Source: Promicromonospora umidemergens (GTDB taxonomy: Bacteria > Actinomycetota > Actinomycetes > Actinomycetales > Cellulomonadaceae). Taken from it: 64,000 nt of DNA. The translations under genes were made by a program, and so were the position numbers. Each line of letters opens with the position of its first letter. Position 1 is the first letter of the stretch. Shown piece by piece: positions 17,028-25,385 of the stretch. The stretch is from contig NZ_JAMTCT010000008.1 of assembly GCF_024171995.1 (NCBI RefSeq), positions 143,216 through 207,215 of the forward strand, read 5' to 3'. Under the pieces are notes generated by a model. It had not been told where the DNA came from and searched no databases. It worked only from the letters and a program-made list of their open reading frames with translations.

Positions 17028-18230
17028 CTACGTCGCGACCGGCGCCGCCGGGAAGGCCCGGCGGGCGAGCAGCACCACGACCAGCGCCGCGACGACGAGC
17101 ACCACCCCGGCGTACGGCACGGCTGCGGTCCCTGCGCCGTCGAGCACCAGTGCCCCCAGGGCCGCGCCGCCGCCGATCCCGATGTTGGCGGTGGAGTTGA
17201 CCAGTGCCCCGACGACGTCGGGCGAGGCGCCGTGCGTACGGATGGCGGCCGTCTGGAAGACGGCGGCGACCGCGCCGAAACCGATGCTCCACATCGCGGC
17301 GGCGGCGACCGTGCCGACCGTGCCGGGGAAGGCGAGACCGACCGCCAGGATACCGCCCGCGACGACGGCGAGAGTGATCACGGTGGTCTGCCGGGGCCGG
17401 ACGTCGAGCCGGGCGGCGGCGAACGCGGCACCGATGAGGCGGAGCGCCCCGATGAGCAGCAGAGCGGGCCCGAGGGCAGCCGTCGCGATCCCTGCGGCCA
17501 GGAGCAGCACCGATATATACGTGTAGACCGAGTAGTGGCCGAGGTAGGCCAGCGCGTTCGCCGAGGCGACGGTCGCCAGCGCGGTGCGGCGGACGCCACG
17601 GGCGCCGTCGGCCGGGGGAGCTCCGCCGCCCGGGACGGACGGCAGCAGTGCAGCGGTCAGCACGCAGGCGAGCGCGCACACCCCGGTCAGGACGAGGAAG
17701 GTCGTGCGCCAGCCGACCGCCGCCCCGAGCGCCGTGGACAGCGGCACGCCGAGCGCGAACCCGGTCGACGCCCCCAGCGTGACGAGCCCCAGCGCGCGCC
17801 CGGCGAGGTGCGGACGCACCAGGCGGGCGGCATACCCGATGGTGACCGAGGCGAAGACGGCGTGCGAGGCGCCGCCCAGCGCCCGTGCCCCGGCGACGAC
17901 GGCGAACGTGGGCGCGAGCGCGACGATCACGTTGCTCACGGTGTAGACGGCCAGGGCGCCGACCAGCAGCGCCTTGCGTGGCAGCCGACGGGTCGCCACG
18001 GTCAGGGGCAGCGCCAGCGCGGCGACCATGAACGCGTACGCCGTGACCAGCAGCCCGGTGAGCGGCTCCGAGACGGCCAGGCCGTCGCTGATCAGAGGGA
18101 GGAGGCCGACGGGGGCCAGCTCGGTGGTGACGGCGACGAACGTCGCGAGGCTCAGTGCCAGCAGCCCGCCGGCGGCGCCGCGTACGTCGCCGGGCTGCCA
18201 GGACGTGGGCTCGCGCTCCGCTGCGGACAT
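17028..18230 (-). CDS. MFS transporter, DHA1-type efflux (copy 1 of a tandem pair)
   Basis: 400 residues from ATG 18230. It is a twelve-helix MFS protein with the same motifs as its downstream paralogue (TVATRRLPRKA after TM2, TLGASTGFALGVPL, DVRPRQTTVITL). Only 47 bases separate the two genes, so they are probably cotranscribed. Differences cluster at the ends and in the loops, while the hydrophobic core is strongly conserved, which fits duplication followed by substrate divergence. Upstream lies a long inverted repeat (18256-18322) that would end the GH43 transcript, so this gene should have its own promoter in the short gap at 18231-18255. Confidence 0.9.
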   Translation of the reverse strand: MSAAEREPTSWQPGDVRGAAGGLLALSLATFVAVTTELAPVGLLPLISDGLAVSEPLTGLLVTAYAFMVAALALPLTVATRRLPRKALLVGALAVYTVSNVIVALAPTFAVVAGARALGGASHAVFASVTIGYAARLVRPHLAGRALGLVTLGASTGFALGVPLSTALGAAVGWRTTFLVLTGVCALACVLTAALLPSVPGGGAPPADGARGVRRTALATVASANALAYLGHYSVYTYISVLLLAAGIATAALGPALLLIGALRLIGAAFAAARLDVRPRQTTVITLAVVAGGILAVGLAFPGTVGTVAAAAMWSIGFGAVAAVFQTAAIRTHGASPDVVGALVNSTANIGIGGGAALGALVLDGAGTAAVPYAGVVLVVAALVVVLLARRAFPAAPVAT

Positions 18231-18255
18231 CGCCCTATGGTGACAGCGTCGGTGC

Positions 18256-18322
18256 TTGGTCGTGGGCGTGATCGTTGCGACTTCCTGTCCGGTTCAGCAG
18301 CAACGATCGCGCCCACGACCAA
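18256..18322. terminator. Long inverted repeat after the GH43 gene, 23-bp arms
   Basis: Arms 18256-18278 and 18300-18322 are complementary over 23 bases with one G/T wobble; the loop is 21 bases. It starts 4 bases after the GH43 stop codon on the minus strand. The arm word TGGTCGTGGGCGYGATC recurs, in near-identical form, in the repeat at 26740-26772, so this may be a dispersed repeat type rather than an ordinary terminator. Confidence 0.6.
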
Positions 18323-18325
18323 TCG

Positions 18326-20692
18326 TCAGCTCAGGGCGCGGAGGCGGAATCGCTCGAACGTTGCGGTTACCGGCGGGGTGGCGCCGCCGCCCGCGTAGAT
18401 GCCGACCTCCGGGTCCGTGCCCGCAGGGAGCGTCCAGGTGGCGCCGAAGCGCCAGCTCTCGCCGTCGCGCGAGGACGCCGCCCGGTACTCGTGCTCACCG
18501 GTGTCCGGGTCCGTGGTGTGGAACAGGCGCAGGTGCATGGTGTCGGCGACCGGCCCGGAGACGTGGCCGCCGAACCAGGTGCGGCCGTCGGCCGTGAGCT
18601 CCTTGCCGAACTCGACCTGGCGGGTCTGCCAGATCGATACCGGCGCGAGCCGCAGGAAGTCGTCGTCGCCCGCGTGCACCAGCAGGCCCGCCTGCTGGTA
18701 GTTGCGCACCGTGTCCTGGCCCAGCGGCAGGTGCACGGTGGCCTCCAGCACGTAGTCGCCGTCCGGCGCGTCGCGCAGCAGCGCCGGTGCGTCGTTGGTG
18801 GCTCCCACCAGGTCGTGCCCGGTCAGGGGCCACTCCAGCGCGCCGTCGTTGATCTCGACGTCGGCCGGGTCGTGCAGCCACCGCCACCCCGCGTCCAGCT
18901 CGCCGTCGAACTCCTCGGCGAACGTGACGTCGCCGGCCTGCGGCTCGGCGACGCGCTCGGTCACCGGGTCGTGCGCCGCCACGACGGTCAGGTTGTCGAG
19001 CTGCGCCTCACCGCCGTCGGCCGCCAGACGGACGGGTGCCCGCCGGGGCAGGTCGCGGCGCGGCTCGAACCGCACCTCGGCGTCCACGTCGCCCAGGCCG
19101 CTCGAGGACAGCCGCGCGTCGACCACGCCGTCGCGCGCCTCGACGGTCAGCACGTGCCACGAGGTGAGGTCCACGTTCGCCGGCACGTCCGCCCGCCGCT
19201 CCTGACGTCCCTGCCCGACGACGAGCTCGCGCGCCTGAGCGTCCAGCCGCACCGACACCTCGGACCGGCCGGACTGGCTGGACTGGCCGGACCGGCCGGA
19301 CTGGCCGCCGACGGCGACCGTGAGCGACCCGTCGGCGTCGGGCAGCCGCACGTCCGCCTCGACCCGTACGTCCCGCGGGGCCGGCGCCGTCCGCGCCACC
19401 GCGGCACCCCGCCGGTCCGGGACCAGCCGCGCGACCGCGCCCGCGTCGCCCGACTCGTCGGTACCCCTGGCGAGCGTGCCCGCCACCCGCCGCAGCCCGC
19501 GCCCCGACCCCGGGTCGCCGCTCACGATGCCCAGCCCGCTCGCGGCCACCGGCCCCGGCTGCGGACCCTCGCTCGGACCCGCGCCCGCGTTGACCACCGG
19601 CCACCCGTCGATCCAGTCCATCCGGTCGATCAGCGTGGGCCGCCGGTTCACGCCGCCCGGCTCGTCCAGCCACGCCTCGTCCTTGTCGATCGCGTGGTAC
19701 AGCATCCAGTCCTGGCCGGAGACGTCGGTGAGCACCGCGTGGTGCCCCACACCGATCCACCGGTTGCCGTTCTGCGCCACGACCTGCGTGCCGCCCACCC
19801 GGGACTCGTTCAGGCTCACGCCCTCGTGATCGGTGAACGGGCCCAGCGGCGACCGCGACCGCCCCGTGTACACGCTGTACCCCGTCACCGGGCCGGCGCA
19901 GCAGTTGGCCGACGACCCCATCAGGTAGTACCAGCCGTCCCGCTTGACCACGAACGCGCCCTCGTACCGGTCGGCGACCGTCACCCGCGTGGGCTCGCCC
20001 ACCGCCCGGGTCCCCGTCTCGTCCAGCTCCGTGACCCAGATCCCGCCGTTGAAGCCGCCGAAGTAGAGGTAGCGCGAACCGTCGTCGTCCGCGAACAGCG
20101 CCGGGTCGATCGTGTTCAGGTACGAGTCGCCGCCCGCGGGGCGCGGGTCCAGGACCGGCCCGCCGGAGTCGGCCCACGGCCCCGTCGGCGTCGGCGCCGT
20201 CGCCACACCGATCGTGTAGTCCCACGGATCGGGGTTCGCCGCCGTGTCCGTCACCGTGTAGTACATGACGTACTGGCCGTCCACGTAGCGGATGTCCGGC
20301 GCCCAGAAGTACGAGGCGCTCGCGGCCCAGGCCGGCCGGTTCTCCTCGTCGAAGATCGTGTCCACGTACTCCCACGTCTCCAGGTCCCGGGACCTCGCCA
20401 CGTGCATGTTGCCGAAGGGCCCGCCCGACACCAGCGGGTCGCTCGTCGCGTACAGGTACCACCAGCCGTCCTTGCCGCGGATGATCGCGGGATCGGCATA
20501 GGTGTCGGCGAACGGTTCGGTGATCGGGTTGGTGAAGGTGGTGCCGGACGGGCTCTCGTTGCTTGACGGGCTGCCGTTGCTTGCCGGCGGTGGCGCGGCC
20601 GCTGCTTGTGCGGCACCACCGCCGTCGGGCAGGGTGCTGGCGCCCAGGGCCAGCGCGAGCGAGGCGAGGACGGCGACGAACCGGATCTGCAT
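18326..20692 (-). CDS. Secreted glycoside hydrolase family 43 protein (arabinanase/arabinofuranosidase/xylosidase type)
   Basis: 788 residues from ATG 20692. A signal peptide spans about residues 1-31 (RFVAVLASLALALGASTLP, then an AAQAAAA cleavage region), followed by a Ser/Asn/Pro-rich linker. The five-bladed propeller of GH43 covers about 55-365: catalytic base D67 in YADPAIIRGKDGWWYLYATS, the pKa-modulating Asp in APDIRYVDGQYVMYYT, and the proton-donor Glu in YEGAFVVKRDGWYYLMGS. C-terminal to it are two beta-sandwich-like segments, one Gly/Arg-rich region near 430-600 and a concanavalin-like DUF1349/GH43 C-terminal-type domain near 600-788. It acts outside the cell on arabinose- or xylose-containing polysaccharide. 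A 9-bp inverted repeat at 20765-20788 may be its operator. Confidence 0.88.
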   Translation of the reverse strand: MQIRFVAVLASLALALGASTLPDGGGAAQAAAAPPPASNGSPSSNESPSGTTFTNPITEPFADTYADPAIIRGKDGWWYLYATSDPLVSGGPFGNMHVARSRDLETWEYVDTIFDEENRPAWAASASYFWAPDIRYVDGQYVMYYTVTDTAANPDPWDYTIGVATAPTPTGPWADSGGPVLDPRPAGGDSYLNTIDPALFADDDGSRYLYFGGFNGGIWVTELDETGTRAVGEPTRVTVADRYEGAFVVKRDGWYYLMGSSANCCAGPVTGYSVYTGRSRSPLGPFTDHEGVSLNESRVGGTQVVAQNGNRWIGVGHHAVLTDVSGQDWMLYHAIDKDEAWLDEPGGVNRRPTLIDRMDWIDGWPVVNAGAGPSEGPQPGPVAASGLGIVSGDPGSGRGLRRVAGTLARGTDESGDAGAVARLVPDRRGAAVARTAPAPRDVRVEADVRLPDADGSLTVAVGGQSGRSGQSSQSGRSEVSVRLDAQARELVVGQGRQERRADVPANVDLTSWHVLTVEARDGVVDARLSSSGLGDVDAEVRFEPRRDLPRRAPVRLAADGGEAQLDNLTVVAAHDPVTERVAEPQAGDVTFAEEFDGELDAGWRWLHDPADVEINDGALEWPLTGHDLVGATNDAPALLRDAPDGDYVLEATVHLPLGQDTVRNYQQAGLLVHAGDDDFLRLAPVSIWQTRQVEFGKELTADGRTWFGGHVSGPVADTMHLRLFHTTDPDTGEHEYRAASSRDGESWRFGATWTLPAGTDPEVGIYAGGGATPPVTATFERFRLRALS

Positions 20693-20764
20693 GGGTTTCT
20701 CATCCCTTCGGGCGACGGGGAACGTCCTCGATGACGTGGCCCGGCGCACCTTGACGACGAAGTA

Positions 20765-20788
20765 GCCTGGTACAACGTAGTACCAGGC
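20765..20788. promoter_or_regulatory. Palindromic operator candidate upstream of the GH43 gene
   Basis: GCCTGGTAC, six bases AACGTA, GTACCAGGC: perfect 9+9 arms, 73 bases upstream of the GH43 start codon. The inner part TGGTAC...GTACCA resembles GntR- or AraR-type sites. The ABC-F gene starts about 165 bases away on the other strand, so control of either gene is possible. Confidence 0.5.
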
Positions 20789-20951
20789 GAAAAGGTACCG
20801 TCGCGAGACCAACCGCGTCCAGACCCGTGCGTCTTCGGCAGCGTGAGGCATCGCACCGTAATCCCTGGACGATGGGCACTAGACTGGACCGGCCCCCGCC
20901 GCTGTGGGTCGAACGATCGAACACCACCCCCCAACTGTGAGGACCATCTGC

Positions 20952-22550
20952 GTGATCACTGCCCATGGCGTCGAGCTGCGCGTCGGCGCACGCCTGCTGC
21001 TGAGCGAGGCCAACTTCCGGGTCGCCTCGGGCGACCGGATCGGTCTCGTGGGCCGTAACGGTGCCGGCAAGACCACGCTGACCAAGACGCTCGCGGGCGA
21101 GACCCAGCCGTCGAGCGGGCAGATCGTGCGCGGTACCGACATCGGCTACCTGCCGCAGGACCCGCGGACGGGCGACCTCGAGGTCCTTGCGATGGACCGC
21201 GTGCTGTCCGCGCGCGGCCTGGACAAGGTCATCGCGAAGATGCGCCAGGCCGAGGGCGAGATGGCGTCGCTGGACACGGCCACGCAGAACGCGGCGATGG
21301 AGCGCTACCCCAAGCTGGAGGCGCGGTTCCTCGCCGCCGGCGGGTACTCCGCCGAGTCCGAGGCGCAGATCATCACGGCGAACCTCGGCCTGGACGAGCG
21401 CGTCCTGGCGCAGCCGCTCGGCACGCTCTCCGGCGGCCAGCGTCGCCGGATCGAGCTGGCGCGCATCCTGTTCAGCGGCGTCGAGACACTGCTGCTCGAC
21501 GAGCCGACGAACCACCTCGACGCCGACTCCATCGTCTGGCTGCGCGACTACCTGCGGGCGTACAGCGGCGGGTTCATCGTGATCAGCCACAACACCGACC
21601 TGCTGCGCGCCACCGTGAACAAGGTGTTCCACCTCGACGCCAACCGGGGTGAGCTCGACCAGTACAACCTCGGCTGGGACGGCTACCTGGAGCAGCGCGA
21701 GACGGACGAGCGGCGTCGTCGGCGGGAGCGGAGCAACGCCGAGAAGAAGGCGGGCACGCTGCTCGCCCAGGCCGAGAAGATGCGCGCCAAGGCGACCAAG
21801 GCGACGGCCGCGCAGAACATGATCAAGCGCGCCGAGAAGATGATGTCCGGCCTGGAGGCCGAGCGCGTCTCCGACCGCGTGGCCAACCTGCGCTTCCCGA
21901 CGCCGGCGCCCTGCGGGCGCACACCGCTCACCGCAAACGGCCTGTCGAAGGCGTACGGGTCCCAGGAGGTGTTCGCCGGGGTGGACCTGGCGATCGACCG
22001 CGGGTCCCGCGTCGTCATCCTCGGTTTCAACGGTGCGGGCAAGACGACGCTGCTGCGGATCCTCGCCGGCGTCGAGGCGCCCGACACCGGCGAGGTGGTG
22101 CCAGGGCACGGGCTCAAGCTCGGCTACTACGCCCAGGAGCACGACACGCTCGACATGAACGTGACGGTCGTGGAGAACCTGCGCCACGCCGCGCCCGACC
22201 TCACCGACACGCAGGTGCGGTCCGTGCTGGGCTCGTTCCTGTTCAGCGGGGACGACGCCTACAAGCCGACGAACGTGCTGTCCGGCGGCGAGAAGACGCG
22301 GCTGGCGCTGGCGACCATCGTCGTGTCCGGTGCGAACGTGCTGCTGCTCGACGAGCCCACCAACAACCTCGACCCCGCGTCCCGCGCCGAGATCCTCGGA
22401 GCGCTCAAGACGTACGAGGGCGCGGTGGTCATGGTGACCCACGACGACGGCGCGGTCGAGGCCCTCGAGCCCGAGCGCGTGCTGCTCCTGCCCGACGGCG
22501 ACGAGGACCTCTGGAACGACAGCTACCAGGAGCTGGTCTCGCTAGCCTGA
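20952..22550 (+). CDS. ABC-F family ATPase (translation factor or ribosome protection type)
   Basis: 532 residues from GTG 20952 with GAGGA upstream. It carries two ABC cassettes in one chain and no membrane segment. Cassette 1: Walker A GRNGAGKTT, signature LSGGQRRRIELARIL, Walker B LLLDEPTNHLD. Linker at about 235-320 is charged, with the family's Arg-rich pattern (RRRRERSNAEKKAGTLLAQAEKMRAKATKA). Cassette 2: GFNGAGKTT, LSGGEKTRLALA, LLLDEPTNNLD. This is the ABC-F pattern (EttA/Uup/antibiotic-resistance ARE factors), acting on the ribosomal E site. It ends at a CxL-poor tail with no C-terminal coiled coil, so it is not a Uup-type protein. It is a common housekeeping gene in actinobacteria; a resistance role is not implied. 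Confidence 0.9.
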   Translation: MITAHGVELRVGARLLLSEANFRVASGDRIGLVGRNGAGKTTLTKTLAGETQPSSGQIVRGTDIGYLPQDPRTGDLEVLAMDRVLSARGLDKVIAKMRQAEGEMASLDTATQNAAMERYPKLEARFLAAGGYSAESEAQIITANLGLDERVLAQPLGTLSGGQRRRIELARILFSGVETLLLDEPTNHLDADSIVWLRDYLRAYSGGFIVISHNTDLLRATVNKVFHLDANRGELDQYNLGWDGYLEQRETDERRRRRERSNAEKKAGTLLAQAEKMRAKATKATAAQNMIKRAEKMMSGLEAERVSDRVANLRFPTPAPCGRTPLTANGLSKAYGSQEVFAGVDLAIDRGSRVVILGFNGAGKTTLLRILAGVEAPDTGEVVPGHGLKLGYYAQEHDTLDMNVTVVENLRHAAPDLTDTQVRSVLGSFLFSGDDAYKPTNVLSGGEKTRLALATIVVSGANVLLLDEPTNNLDPASRAEILGALKTYEGAVVMVTHDDGAVEALEPERVLLLPDGDEDLWNDSYQELVSLA

Positions 22551-22631
22551 GCCAGAGGAGCGGAACCGCCGGCTCAGGCGATACAGACAGAGCCTGACCC
22601 TCTTCTGGTTGCTCACGACCAAGAAGGTCAG
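22546..22631. terminator. Overlapping hairpins between convergent ABC-F and SURF1 genes
   Basis: CCTGAGCC (22546-22553) pairs with GGCTCAGG (22571-22578), and TCAGGC (22574-22579) with GCCTGA (22592-22597). A third, imperfect stem joins CTGACC...TGGT near 22595-22610 to ACCAAGAAGGTCAG at 22618-22631. The stems overlap, so they are alternatives; the gap most likely serves as terminator for both genes. No T-tract beyond the short TCTTCT. Confidence 0.4.
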
Positions 22632-23599
22632 TGGAGCTGGGCCTCGATGAGCGCGTCTTCCTCGTCCTCCGCCGTCCGACGGCGCTCGCGGGCCGGCTTG
22701 CGCGCCCGCACACCGTCGGCGTCGGCCAGGTCCTCCGACGCCAGCAAGAGGTCGCCCGCCGACACGCTCTCGCCGCGCAGCGCCCCGCGCTCCCTGCGCC
22801 ACAGCAGGACGTACCCGCCGATCGCGCCGATCGCGAAGATGCCCCACTGGAACGCGTACGACAGGTGCGAGCCGGGGTCGGTGTCGGGCTTGGGCAGGGT
22901 GGCGAGCCCGACGTCGGGCGCCGGGACCTCCGTGCGCAGCGCGGCGTACGCGCCGACGGTGCGACCGTCGGCCCAGGCGGCGCCGTCGGGCCCCGCCGCG
23001 AGCACCTGCGCGGTCGAGATCGCCTGCACCTGCCCTGGCTGCGCGCCACGGTCAGACGGTGGCTCGTCCGCGCGCAGGGCCGCCACGACGGTCACGCTGC
23101 CCGACGGCGGCGCGGGGATCGCGTCCGGCCCTGTCGCGTCCCGCCCGAGCGGGACCGTGCCACGGTTGACGACGATCACGACGTCCTGACCGTTGACCTG
23201 GGTCTCGAACGGAACCAGCACGTGGTACCCGTTGCGCCCGGCGACGGGCCGGTTGCGCAGCACGACCGTCGCGTCGGTGACGTAGTTCCCCTCTAGCTCC
23301 ACCGGACGCCAGACCTCCGACTCCGGCAGCGCGGCGCCCGGCCCGGCGAGGATCTCACCCGGCGGCACCACGGGTGCCGACCAGTTGGCCTGGATGAGGT
23401 CGATCTCGGCGTTGCGCGACTCGGACCGGTTCCACTGCCAGCGTCCCGCCACCAGGCACAGGGCGGCGAGTACCACGGCGGCCACCGCGAGGATGACCCA
23501 CTGGCGGGTGGTGCGGGGCCCGCGGGCGTCGTCGGGCAAGGGGCCCGAGCCGGAGGCACCGTCCGTCATGACGCCGCCGCTCACCGTGCCGCCGCTCAC
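22628..23599 (-). CDS. SURF1-family cytochrome oxidase assembly protein
   Basis: 323 residues from GTG 23599, overlapping the stop of the upstream small gene (GTGA). Two membrane helices bracket an extracytoplasmic domain, the family layout: TM1 about 33-52 (WVILAVAAVVLAALCLVAGRW, followed by the SURF1 GRWQW motif) and TM2 about 250-272 (YAFQWGIFAIGAIGGYVLLW). The middle has RPVELEGNY and LVNRG-like IVVNRGTVPLG motifs. An acidic cytoplasmic tail of about 50 residues follows. SURF1 assists maturation of haem-copper oxidase. It is in a minus-strand block with a Cys-rich small protein and DUF3099, a common actinobacterial arrangement. Confidence 0.92.
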   Translation of the reverse strand: MSGGTVSGGVMTDGASGSGPLPDDARGPRTTRQWVILAVAAVVLAALCLVAGRWQWNRSESRNAEIDLIQANWSAPVVPPGEILAGPGAALPESEVWRPVELEGNYVTDATVVLRNRPVAGRNGYHVLVPFETQVNGQDVVIVVNRGTVPLGRDATGPDAIPAPPSGSVTVVAALRADEPPSDRGAQPGQVQAISTAQVLAAGPDGAAWADGRTVGAYAALRTEVPAPDVGLATLPKPDTDPGSHLSYAFQWGIFAIGAIGGYVLLWRRERGALRGESVSAGDLLLASEDLADADGVRARKPARERRRTAEDEEDALIEAQLH

Positions 23600-23847
23600 G
23601 ACACCCGGTCCAGCTCCGCCACGGCCACCGTCTGCTTCCAGAACGACCGCGACGCCAGGAAGTGTTCGAGGTGCTCACGGTGCTCGTCGCACGCGAGCCA
23701 CACCTTGCGGCGCTCGGGCGTGTGCAGCTTCGGGTTGTTCCACAGCAGGCCCCACGACGCCTGGGCGCGGCAGCCCTTGGCGCTGCAGACGAGCTCGCCG
23801 TCGGGCACAGGGTCGGGTGCGGGGCCGGAGAGGCCGAGGAGGTCCAT
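23596..23847 (-). CDS. Small conserved actinobacterial protein, possible metal-binding
   Basis: 83 residues from ATG 23847. I do not recognise a named family. It contains LVCSAKGCRAQASWGLLWNNPKLH and WLACDEHREHLEHFL: a Cys-x4-Cys pair, then Cys-x2-His plus two more His, a spacing that could bind one zinc ion. There is no signal peptide or membrane segment. It overlaps the SURF1 start and follows DUF3099 by 11 bases, so its function is probably tied to the same respiratory-assembly operon. A zinc-ribbon-like adaptor is an inference from the Cys/His pattern only. Confidence 0.7.
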   Translation of the reverse strand: MDLLGLSGPAPDPVPDGELVCSAKGCRAQASWGLLWNNPKLHTPERRKVWLACDEHREHLEHFLASRSFWKQTVAVAELDRVS

Positions 23848-23858
23848 CAGGAGTTCTC

Positions 23859-24227
23859 TCAGTCGTCCACGTGGTCGATGACGCGGCCGGCACCTGGAGC
23901 GCTCGGGGCGCTCGAGGTACGCGGGGCGTCCGGCACGTCGGGGGAGGCGTCTGGCAGCTCGGTGAGCGCGGGGGCGGCGGGCGGCGTCACGGGCGACGTG
24001 TCGTGCGTGACGTGGTCACGGCCGGAGTTGGCGATGAGCACCGCCGAGTACGGCAGCACCACGGCGGCGGCCACGAGGGCCCACCGGACCCAGCCGTCCA
24101 CCATCACCGCGCCGATGATGCACACCACGCGGATGGACATCTGGATGAGATAGCTCCGCGTTCGGCGCGACTGGTCCACGGCCAGCGGCTCAGGGGCCGA
24201 GGTGATGGACGGGACCGGCTCGCTCAT
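23859..24227 (-). CDS. DUF3099 family membrane protein
   Basis: 122 residues from ATG 24227. Two hydrophobic helices lie at about 29-45 (IQMSIRVVCIIGAVMV) and 48-65 (VRWALVAAAVVLPYSAVLIAN), preceded by the DUF3099 segment SRRTRSYLIQMSIRVVC and followed by NSGRD. The C-terminal 50 residues are Pro/Ala/Ser-rich and probably disordered. Function unknown. It is the first gene of the block DUF3099, 83-residue protein, SURF1. Confidence 0.85.
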   Translation of the reverse strand: MSEPVPSITSAPEPLAVDQSRRTRSYLIQMSIRVVCIIGAVMVDGWVRWALVAAAVVLPYSAVLIANSGRDHVTHDTSPVTPPAAPALTELPDASPDVPDAPRTSSAPSAPGAGRVIDHVDD

Positions 24228-24478
24228 CCTGTCAGTCTACGTCCGCGGCGAACCGGGCGGGTACGCCCTCCGGCGTCCGTCTACACAGGTGCGCCACGGG
24301 GGGTTGTTGTAGAAAACCGACAAGGACCGGTGAATCCCTGTGGCCCGGCGCGCGCGGCGCACGGCCGACGCGCGGGGTAGCGTCGCAGCGGACCCGGATC
24401 GACCCAGGTACCGGCCGCCGCCCCCAGCCTCGCGCGGCCTCCATGCGAGCTTGCGCATTCCAGCATCGAGGAGTTCAG

Positions 24479-25225
24479 GTGACCACTATGCCCGCCACTC
24501 AGAGCATTTCCGCAGGTCCCACCGGCCGAGTAGTCGTCGTGACGGGTGCCGCCCGCGGCATCGGCCGCGCCATCGCGGAGCGCTTCGTGGCGGACGGCGA
24601 CCGTGTCGCCACGATCTACCGCGGCGGCGACCTGCCCAAGGGCGTCGAGGCCTATGTGGCCGACGTCACCGACTCGGCGGCCGTCGACGCGGCGTTCGCC
24701 GCCATCGAGAAGGACATGGGCCCCGTCGAGGTGCTCGTGGCCAACGCCGGCGTGACCAAGGACCAGCTCCTCATGCGCATGAGCGACGAGGAGTTCGAGT
24801 CGGTCCTCGACGTGAACCTCACCGGGACGTTCCGCTGCGTCCGCCGCGCGTCCAAGGGCATGATCCGGGCACGGAAGGGCCGCATCGTGCTGATCGGCTC
24901 GATCGTCGGCCTGTCTGGCGGCCCCGGCCAGGTCAACTACTCCTCCTCGAAGGCCGCCCTGGTGGGCATGGCTCGCTCCATCACCCGTGAGCTCGGCACG
25001 CGTGGCATCACGGCCAACGTCGTCGCGCCCGGATACGTCGAGACGGACATGACCGCCGCGCTGTCCGAGGACGTGCGCAAGGGCTACCTCAAGACGATCC
25101 CGGCCGGGCGCTTCGCCTCGACGGACGAGATCGCGGCCGTGGTCTCCTTTGTCGCGTCCGACGCGGCGGGCTACGTCTCCGGCGCGGTCATCCCGGTCGA
25201 CGGTGGCCTCGGGATGGGGCACTGA
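24479..25225 (+). CDS. fabG: 3-oxoacyl-ACP reductase (FabG/MabA-like SDR)
   Basis: 248 residues from GTG 24479, with GAGGAG 6 bases upstream; ATG 24488 is an internal alternative. It is a classical SDR: TGAARGIGRAIAE cofactor loop near residues 19-31, NAGV near 90, catalytic Ser in LIGSIVG near 142 and YSSSKAAL with Tyr and Lys near 155-159. The enoyl-ACP reductase gene follows 160 bases downstream, reproducing the fabG-inhA pair of actinobacteria, where the two enzymes perform the two reductions of FAS-II elongation with NADPH and NADH. The gap between them shows no clear terminator. Confidence 0.93.
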   Translation: MTTMPATQSISAGPTGRVVVVTGAARGIGRAIAERFVADGDRVATIYRGGDLPKGVEAYVADVTDSAAVDAAFAAIEKDMGPVEVLVANAGVTKDQLLMRMSDEEFESVLDVNLTGTFRCVRRASKGMIRARKGRIVLIGSIVGLSGGPGQVNYSSSKAALVGMARSITRELGTRGITANVVAPGYVETDMTAALSEDVRKGYLKTIPAGRFASTDEIAAVVSFVASDAAGYVSGAVIPVDGGLGMGH

Positions 25226-25385
25226 GCCGTACTCTGGCGCCGCTACCTGCGGTTTTGCCCGAATATATCCACCATTCTGGACATCAAGTACGGCGGGGAG
25301 TTTCGTTCCACGCCGCAATCCGCATTACGCTCGCACCCAGCGCAGGGGTCGCCTCGGCACGCCTGCGCCTGATCGGAAGGACAAC

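Noticed and set aside
20790..20806. GGTACCGTCGCG resembling a T-box antiterminator bulge
   Set aside because: Isolated match with no stem I or terminator, and no amino-acid gene downstream.
20693..20851. N-terminal extension of the GH43 protein through the palindrome
   Set aside because: The extension would put the signal peptide inside the protein; ATG 20692 directly starts a good signal sequence.
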